Source of the DNA: Azonexus sp.
Lineage (GTDB): Bacteria; Pseudomonadota; Gammaproteobacteria; Burkholderiales; Rhodocyclaceae
Length of the DNA stretch: 15,755 bases
NCBI GenBank assembly: GCA_030697085.1
Contig: JAUYQT010000315.1
Span: 1 to 15,755 of the forward strand
Reading direction: 5' to 3'
The notes under the pieces are model-generated. The model was not told where the DNA came from. It saw only the letters and a list, made by a program, of their open reading frames with translations, and did no database searches. Positions within the stretch are counted from its first letter, which is position 1, and the number at the start of each line of letters is the position of its first letter. The position numbers were made by a program, and so were the translations under genes. Of this stretch, positions 8,268 to 13,092 are shown one piece after another.

Positions 8268-8298
8268 CCCGCCTGCATCACGCTGTGGTGCAGGCGGG
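8268..8298 (+). terminator. Strong hairpin after the lipoprotein gene
   Basis: A 14-bp stem with one G-U pair (8268-8281 with 8285-8298) closes a 3-base loop, 39 bases after the stop. The tail TTCTCG is a poor U tract, so it is either a weak intrinsic terminator or a 3'-end stabiliser. Confidence 0.6.
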
Positions 8299-8432
8299 TT
8301 CTCGCGACTGGTGAGAGCGGTCGGTTGCCGGTCTTTTTCAGAGGATGACGAGCCGGCTCTGTCGGGGCAATGATGTTGCGTTTGTTGAGTATCACACCGT
8401 GAGTTGATGGTGCTCTTGCCGGTTCAAGACTT

Positions 8433-8438
8433 TATAAT
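8433..8438 (+). promoter_or_regulatory. Candidate -10 box for yggX
   Basis: A perfect TATAAT is placed 29 bases before the yggX ATG, which would give a leader of about 20-25 bases containing the GGAG at 8458-8461. No good -35 stands 16-18 bases upstream, so an activator may be needed or the match may be chance. Confidence 0.45.
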
Positions 8439-8467
8439 TCAGCGCATTCACCCCCACGGAGTTTCAC

Positions 8468-8743
8468 ATGGCACGTACCGTAAATTGCATCAAACTCGGC
8501 CGCGAGGCAGAAGGCCTTGACCTGCCACCCTATCCGGGCGCCCTCGGTCAGCGTATTTTCGAGAATGTCTCGAAAGAAGCCTGGCAACAATGGGTCAAAC
8601 TGCAGACCATGCTGATCAACGAAAATCGCCTCAATCTGGTCGACGCTCGTCACCGCAAATATCTGGCCGAGCAACTTGAAAAACATTTCTTCGGTGATGG
8701 CGCCGATCAAATTCAAGGCTACGTGCCGCCACCGGTACCTTGA
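8468..8743 (+). CDS. yggX: YggX, probable Fe(2+)-trafficking protein
   Basis: This is a 91-residue cytoplasmic protein, the same length as E. coli YggX. It protects iron-sulfur enzymes from oxidative damage and is thought to buffer or deliver ferrous iron. Family hallmarks are all present: a Cys near the N-terminus (Cys7), [32 protein letters not shown], the [11 protein letters not shown] block and the C-terminal HFFGDG...GY. In enterobacteria yggX follows mutY; here it stands alone, with a candidate -10 upstream and a good terminator downstream. GGAG at 8458-8461 supports the ATG. Confidence 0.97.
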   Translation: MARTVNCIKLGREAEGLDLPPYPGALGQRIFENVSKEAWQQWVKLQTMLINENRLNLVDARHRKYLAEQLEKHFFGDGADQIQGYVPPPVP

Positions 8744-8762
8744 TTCAAGTTTGCTGCGTTAC

Positions 8763-8789
8763 AAAAAACCCGCTATGGCGGGTTTTTTT
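8763..8789 (+). terminator. Rho-independent terminator of yggX
   Basis: CCCGC (8769-8773) pairs with GCGGG (8778-8782) around a 4-base loop. An A6 tract precedes it and a T7 tract (8783-8789) follows, so the stem can extend to 11 bp. It is a classic intrinsic terminator, 25 bases after the yggX stop. Confidence 0.9.
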
Positions 8790-8865
8790 ACGGGCAAAAA
8801 CCGCAGCTGGCGGTGACCACACTCAAGCTCGCTGATGAGGGGTACAGGAAATGGCTTGGCCATCA

Positions 8866-8899
8866 CCCGCGCCGCTCTCACCCAGGCGGGCTTTTTTTT
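8866..8899 (+). terminator. Second intrinsic terminator, with T8 tract
   Basis: CCCGC (8866-8870) pairs with GCGGG (8886-8890) across a 15-base loop, and the T8 run at 8892-8899 follows. It comes 100 bases after the yggX terminator with no plus-strand reading frame between them. It could be a backup terminator or the end of a small RNA. Its T run overlaps the stop codon of the minus-strand 56-residue gene. Confidence 0.55.
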
Positions 8900-9068
8900 A
8901 GCCCACTCTGCTTAAGATAAATAGCACTAGCCCGCCACCGGGAATTGCTGCCACCGCAAAACGAAGGCTGGCGCGGCGAATGCTGTCGCCCAGTTCTTCG
9001 ATGAATTGATCCATATCGGCAAAGAGTTCGGGAAAGGCGGCGATGTCATTACGAGCTGGTTTTTGCAT
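8898..9068 (-). CDS. 56-residue hypothetical protein with C-terminal hydrophobic segment
   Basis: A good Shine-Dalgarno (AGGAG) stands six bases before the ATG at 9068-9066, and the frame runs 56 codons to a TAA at 8900-8898. Residues 14-28 form an acidic amphipathic stretch (ELFADMDQFIEEL), 31-36 are basic (RRASLR), and 37-52 are hydrophobic with a GGG in the middle. This suggests a small protein that associates with or spans the inner membrane near its C-terminus. I do not recognise the family. The ribosome binding site overlaps a 12-base palindrome CCTGAATTCAGG (9077-9088), which could fold over it. The larger frame read through the same bases in another register looks like a shadow of this gene. 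Confidence 0.6.
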   Translation of the reverse strand: MQKPARNDIAAFPELFADMDQFIEELGDSIRRASLRFAVAAIPGGGLVLFILSRVG

Positions 9069-9595
9069 GTCGATCTCCTGAATTCAGGCAGCAACCGGTT
9101 TGTTGCCGTCCGGGCGGGGCTATAGCCTGTGATGCAGAGGGGGGCCGACAGTGGCTTCCAGGTACTGATCGGCAATATTGTCGTGATTGAAATCGGGGAC
9201 GCTATGTGGCTCATGCTGGGTCGAAAATGATTTTGTTGGCTGCAACTATCGCGGCTCGATGTTGCAGTGACGTGAATTTCGACAAACACCCAAATCTGAT
9301 GAATTGTTGGAAACGGGAAATCACCCTGCTGGCCGGGCATAACCCGGTACGGGCAGCCCTTAATTCCCGGCTATCGGTTGGAAAACGCTGAGGTATTGAT
9401 TGGCGCAGCCCTTCTGTGCGCTTGCGCGAAGGGGGCTCAGTGATTTGCGCCAGGCAAGGGGCAAGTTTTGCCTTTACGGCATGGGGACGACTGGGTTTTG
9501 GCAGGCAAGGGATGATTCAGAGCGCCTGCGGTCAACCGCAAAAATGGCCTATTTTTTACCGTAAAGCGTACGGTAAAGCGGCTTGCAGTCGTGGT
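9069..9595. other. Intergenic region with no confident gene
   Basis: These 527 bases contain copy 3 of the palindromic element, an 8-bp hairpin (9555-9562 with 9570-9577), and some inverted repeats around 9333-9370 and 9407-9440. The open frames read here on both strands lack family-like sequence or ribosome binding sites. A minus-strand stretch at about 9120-9242 gives a plausible-looking peptide without a normal start codon. Confidence 0.5.
9525..9558 (+). repeat. Dispersed palindromic element, copy 3
   Basis: The near-perfect 14-base palindrome TGCGGTCAACCGCA (9527-9540) is followed by AAAAT, GGCC and TATTTTTTA. It lies 38 bases downstream of the stop of the minus-strand Cys-rich 79-residue gene. 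The next bases form a TTTACCGT/ACGGTAAA hairpin (9555-9577). Confidence 0.75.
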
Positions 9596-9835
9596 TCAGG
9601 AGCGCGGATCGCGATCCAGATGCATCATCGGTGTGCGCTCTGCGGTACGGCGGGAATCTTCGCGATTATTTTCGGATTGTTGCTGACCGAAGGCGTCGCG
9701 CTCGGCCCGGGCGCGTTTCGCGGCTTCGATGCTACGGACGCAACGCCAGCGCACACCGTGTTTGGTGGTGAATGGGCGCATCTGATCTTTCGGGTGATGG
9801 ACCCGGCAGCAGTAGCAAAATATGGTTTCAGACAT
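9596..9835 (-). CDS. Small Cys-rich conserved hypothetical protein, 79 residues
   Basis: The ATG at 9835-9833 is preceded by GTGAGG at Shine-Dalgarno distance. The open frame extends upstream to 9949, but that part overlaps the control region of the divergent EAL/GGDEF gene and lacks such a site. The N-terminus has a CYCC cluster (Cys7, 9, 10) followed by His13-His14, and a WRC at residues 30-32, which could make a small zinc- or metal-binding knuckle. The rest is a highly charged helix (RSIEAAKRARAERDAFGQQQ, then ENNREDSRRTAE). I believe similar small proteins occur in related Betaproteobacteria but cannot name a family. It is divergent from the cyclic-di-GMP gene, with 181 bases between the starts. 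Confidence 0.7.
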   Translation of the reverse strand: MSETIFCYCCRVHHPKDQMRPFTTKHGVRWRCVRSIEAAKRARAERDAFGQQQSENNREDSRRTAERTPMMHLDRDPRS

Positions 9836-10016
9836 TACAACCTCACGGCAATAGGCACTGACCAAATCAAGAAGAATGATATGCCAGTGTTGCAGCTTAA
9901 TGACATTATTTTTGCCAAGTCGTTCCTGAGGTGTTGTGTTCTGGGTCACATTCCTGTCACTGGACTGTAATATTTCCCTCCTACACTCGACGAGAAATTA
10001 TTTTGAGACTGAATCG

Positions 10017-11858
10017 ATGAGTGTGCTGATGGACAACGAAACTGCCGAGCTGCAGAGAATTATTACCGAAGGTTTGCTGACGCCTGTTTTTCAGCCGATC
10101 CTTGATTTCCGTATCCGCGCTTTGCTCGGTTATGAAGCGCTTATTCGTGGGCCGGAGGGGAGCCCTTTGCAATTCCCCGACCAGCTTTTTGGCGTTGCCC
10201 GCCGAGCGGGTTTGTCGCTTGAGCTGGAGCATGCCTGCCGGGAGGCCAGTTTGCGTGCCTTCGCCGGACAGCGGCTGACGGGGCGGCTGTTCCTGAATGT
10301 CACGCCGGGTTGCCTGCTGACGCCGCAGATGATGAACGGACATACCCGCGATCTGCTCAACGAGTTGGGTATTGCGGCGAACCGCGTGGTCATTGAGCTG
10401 ACCGAAAATCAGCAAATTACTGATCTGCCCGGTATTCAGGAGGCTTTGCAGCATTATCGCGGACGGGGCTTCCAGATCGCCATTGACGACCTCGGCGAAG
10501 GTTTTGCCAACCTGCGTATGTGGTCTGAAGTGCGGCCGGAATTCGTCAAGATCGATAAACATTTTGTGCACGGCATCGCCGATGACCGTATCAAGTTCCA
10601 TTTTGTCCGCGCCATGCAGGATCTGGCCGAGATCTGCAATGCCTTGCTGGTCGCGGAAGGGATCGAGCGGGTTGAGGATTTCAATTGCATCCGCGATATG
10701 GGGATCGCCTGCGGTCAGGGCTATTTCATCGGCCGGCCGGTCGCTCGGCCAAGTCGTCGATTCGCCAGTACGGTTTTGGCGGCATTAAATCGACAACACA
10801 TTTCCCTCTCGCCGCTGAGCGCCGGCCAGGGCCGCGTGCCGACGGCGAAAACCCTCCTTAAACCGATCCCGTCCGTGCCGCATGATGCGACCAATTCACT
10901 GGTCATTGATCGCTTCGAGGCTGATCCCGATCTGGATGTTCTCCCTGTTGTGCATGAGGGCGTGCCGATTGGCCTGATTAATCGGCACAGTATGATCGAC
11001 CGCTTCGCCCGGCCTTTCCACAGGGAGTTATTTGGCCGCAAGAGTTGTGAGTTGTTCATGGATCACGCGCCGCTGATCGTTGATGAAAATGCCACCGTGC
11101 AAGAGTTGGCGCTGATGCTGGCACTCGCTCCCAAACGTTATCTGGCCGATGGTTTCATCGTCACCGGCAATGGTGTTTATCAGGGTATTGGCAGTGGCCA
11201 CGACCTGATTGCGACGATTACGGAAATGCAGATCAGCGCCGCTCGCTACGCCAATCCGCTGACCCAACTGCCGGGCAACGTGCCGATCAATGAGCACATC
11301 GACCATATGCTGAATAGTCGTTGCACCTTCGTCGCGGCTTATATTGATATCGATAATTTCAAGCCCTATAACGACACCTTCGGCTACCGCCGTGGCGATG
11401 ATGTCATCCACGCGCTCAGTCGCCTGTGCTGTGAAATGGCGGATCAGCGTCAGGACTTTGTCGGCCATATTGGCGGCGATGACTTCTTTGTGATTTTCCA
11501 AAGTAGTGATTGGGAAACACGTTGCTGGGAATTGTGCAGCCTGTTTGCCGATGCGATGAACGGTTTATTAAATGCTGAAGAGCGGGCGCATGGGGGTTAT
11601 ATGGCAGAAAACCGCCGTGGCGAACTCGGCTTTCAGCCTTTGCCGACCTTGTCGATTGGCGCTGTGCGCGTTGGGCCGGGCGAGTGTGAATCACACCGCG
11701 AGGTTGCGGCAGTCGCATCGGAAGCCAAAAAACAGGCCAAGAAAAAATCCAAAAATCAGGCCAGCGAGCCGTTGGGGAGCAGTCTTTTCATCGACCGTCG
11801 GCGCCCCGGCATCAGCCCCGTTGAGATGGAGGCACTCCACGCCCGCGCCTTGAATTAA
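10017..11858 (+). CDS. EAL-CBS-CBS-GGDEF cyclic-di-GMP signalling protein
   Basis: This 613-residue cytoplasmic protein has no membrane segment. The EAL phosphodiesterase domain is at about 10-260 with its catalytic set intact: Glu40 (EAL), Asn94, Glu127 and Glu130 (ELTE), Asp157-Asp158 (DDLGEG), Lys178, Glu214 (AEGIE) and Gln234 (QGY). It is probably active. A CBS pair (about 280-405) follows, likely binding a nucleotide. The C-terminal GGDEF domain (about 430-590) has GGDDF at 486-490 in place of GGDEF/GGEEF. The inhibitory RxxD site is not in the usual position (QRQD instead), so cyclase activity is uncertain. A Lys-rich stretch lies near the C-terminus. The start at 10017 is chosen over the in-frame codon at 9936, which lies in the promoter gap; a weak GAGA precedes it, and a GTG/ATG at 10020-10029 is an alternative. 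Confidence 0.92.
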   Translation: MSVLMDNETAELQRIITEGLLTPVFQPILDFRIRALLGYEALIRGPEGSPLQFPDQLFGVARRAGLSLELEHACREASLRAFAGQRLTGRLFLNVTPGCLLTPQMMNGHTRDLLNELGIAANRVVIELTENQQITDLPGIQEALQHYRGRGFQIAIDDLGEGFANLRMWSEVRPEFVKIDKHFVHGIADDRIKFHFVRAMQDLAEICNALLVAEGIERVEDFNCIRDMGIACGQGYFIGRPVARPSRRFASTVLAALNRQHISLSPLSAGQGRVPTAKTLLKPIPSVPHDATNSLVIDRFEADPDLDVLPVVHEGVPIGLINRHSMIDRFARPFHRELFGRKSCELFMDHAPLIVDENATVQELALMLALAPKRYLADGFIVTGNGVYQGIGSGHDLIATITEMQISAARYANPLTQLPGNVPINEHIDHMLNSRCTFVAAYIDIDNFKPYNDTFGYRRGDDVIHALSRLCCEMADQRQDFVGHIGGDDFFVIFQSSDWETRCWELCSLFADAMNGLLNAEERAHGGYMAENRRGELGFQPLPTLSIGAVRVGPGECESHREVAAVASEAKKQAKKKSKNQASEPLGSSLFIDRRRPGISPVEMEALHARALN

Positions 11859-11885
11859 TGTCCTGATCGCGGGCCGCCTTGCTAC

Positions 11886-12200
11886 ATTTTCGAGAATAGC
11901 CATCACAGCTTCGAAGCCCATCGGCTCCTTATATGGGCGCTTGGAGCAGAGGGCATCGAAAACATCGGCTACGGCAAATATTCGCGCCGCAAGGGGGATT
12001 TGCTCGGCTTTTAGCTGGCGCGGGTAGCCCGAGCCATTCCATTTTTCGTGATGGCCGGCGACGACGGCGTTGGCGCCATCCAGCCAGCCCATGCCGGTGA
12101 CCACCTCCTCACCTTGCGCGACGTGGGTACGCATGATTTCCATCTCGGCATCATCGAGTTTTCCCGGTTTGAGCAAAATGGCATCCGGAATGCGAGCCAT
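11886..12200 (-). pseudogene. HD-GYP phosphodiesterase relic, truncated at both ends
   Basis: On the minus strand, residues from ARIPDAILLKPGKL to VMAILENVA match the middle of an HD-GYP domain, including GHHEKWNGSGYP and the ARIFAVADVFDALCSKRPYK block. The family's HDIGK segment, which carries the HD metal ligands, should directly precede IPDA but is missing. A stop codon (TAG) lies two codons before the only ATG (12200). After ILEN the homology ends and the frame continues antisense into the end of the EAL/GGDEF gene. An intact enzyme degrades cyclic-di-GMP; this relic cannot, lacking half its catalytic site. It looks like the remains of a second cyclic-di-GMP gene lost by deletion. Confidence 0.8.
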
Positions 12201-12273
12201 CGGCTAGTGCCAGCCTTGTGGGGCGGTACTTTGCATGGTCAGCAATGAGATTTGTTGATCCGCCCGTAGCACT

Positions 12274-12762
12274 TCATTCAGGACGAAAACCGCCGGTTTT
12301 GAGCAATCGATCATAAAGCACGACATTGACCGTTGCCGCCAGATTCATGCAGCCGTGAGTCGGGATGTAAATAATCTCTTGGCACCATGACGTTACATTC
12401 TTTTTCAGGCTGCCATCTTCCGGGCCAAAAATGTAAAACGCCCGCTCCGGGTGGCGGTAGGTCGTCAGCGGCTTGGCGTCCGGGTGAACTTCAATCGCAA
12501 TCGGCACGCAGCCAAAAGGGATAACCTGTTGCAGATCGTCGACGCCGATCAGTGGCAACTGCAGATGAACTTGCTTGGTATCAGTGCGAAATTCCACGGC
12601 GCGCTCGTAGCGTTTGCCGGTGTAGAACACGGTGTTAACGCCATAGCAACCCGCCGCCCGCATGATCGAGCCGACATTCTCCGGGCCTTTCGGGTTGTAA
12701 AGCCCAATGCATGAGTAGCCGGTATAACTCTTAACCGCCTGGTTTCTGCTGATCGTTTCCAT
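12274..12762 (-). CDS. SpoU/TrmH-family (SPOUT) RNA methyltransferase
   Basis: This is a 162-residue enzyme predicted to methylate a tRNA or rRNA (usually a 2'-O position) using SAM. Motif 1 is NVGSIMR at 29-35, motif 2 is FGPEDGS at 112-118, and the knot-closing motif 3 is IPTHGCMNLAATVNV at 133-147. Motif 3 departs from the usual IPM...SLNVS. It consists of the knot domain only, with no N-terminal RNA-binding extension, a size like that of TrmL, but the N-terminus (CIGLYNPKGPENVG) points to a different subgroup. The exact target is unknown. The ATG at 12762 has only a weak GAAG upstream. Copy 4 of the palindromic element lies 44 bases upstream of the start. Confidence 0.9.
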   Translation of the reverse strand: METISRNQAVKSYTGYSCIGLYNPKGPENVGSIMRAAGCYGVNTVFYTGKRYERAVEFRTDTKQVHLQLPLIGVDDLQQVIPFGCVPIAIEVHPDAKPLTTYRHPERAFYIFGPEDGSLKKNVTSWCQEIIYIPTHGCMNLAATVNVVLYDRLLKTGGFRPE

Positions 12763-13092
12763 TCAGGTCTTCGTCGGGGGAGTGAATTGGCGGAGACTAA
12801 CATCGGCTGCGGTCAACCGGAAAAAACGGCCAAAAAACGCGCTGTCGGTCTTGCTGTTTTTGTATCGTGATGTTTCGGCGATAAAAGAGGATCGATTTAT
12901 TGATCGTGAGTGGAGCATCACTGCTAACGCAAAAGTTCAGGCCAGTGGCGTGGTTTTATACGCCAGTTCTCCTTTGTCTTGGACTTTCCTGATCCGACTC
13001 TTTCCTGGCCGCGGTTGCAGAAAACGCCGGATGTCCGCAAAGTGCACGACTTGCCGGACCATCCATGTGGTCGGGGCGTTTTAGCCCATTAG
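12763..13092. other. Divergent intergenic region between the SPOUT gene and hrpA
   Basis: These 330 bases separate two divergently transcribed genes. Copy 4 of the dispersed element is here. No clear promoter or operator beyond it could be identified. A 100-codon plus-strand frame (12782-13084) is composed of the repeat and unconvincing sequence, and I do not call it. Confidence 0.5.
12806..12838 (+). repeat. Dispersed palindromic element, copy 4
   Basis: The palindromic core TGCGGTCAACCGGA (12808-12821) is followed by A5, CGGCC and A6. The two A tracts are 10-11 bases apart. It is upstream of the minus-strand SPOUT gene and about 255 bases upstream of hrpA. Confidence 0.7.

Noticed and set aside
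8831..8864. Hammerhead ribozyme-like core (CTGATGA ... GAAA with an ATGGC/GCCAT stem and TC)
   Set aside because: Stem II between the two core boxes cannot pair (G faces G) and stem I is absent, so the match is chance.
8927..9340. A 137-codon minus-strand open frame
   Set aside because: It overlaps the Shine-Dalgarno-led 56-residue gene in another register and its sequence is unlike a folded protein.
9416..9970. A 184-codon plus-strand open frame
   Set aside because: It runs antisense through the Cys-rich 79-residue gene and through copy 3 of the repeat, with no ribosome binding site.
12782..13084. A 100-codon plus-strand frame upstream of hrpA
   Set aside because: It begins in the dispersed repeat and has neither a ribosome binding site nor recognisable sequence.
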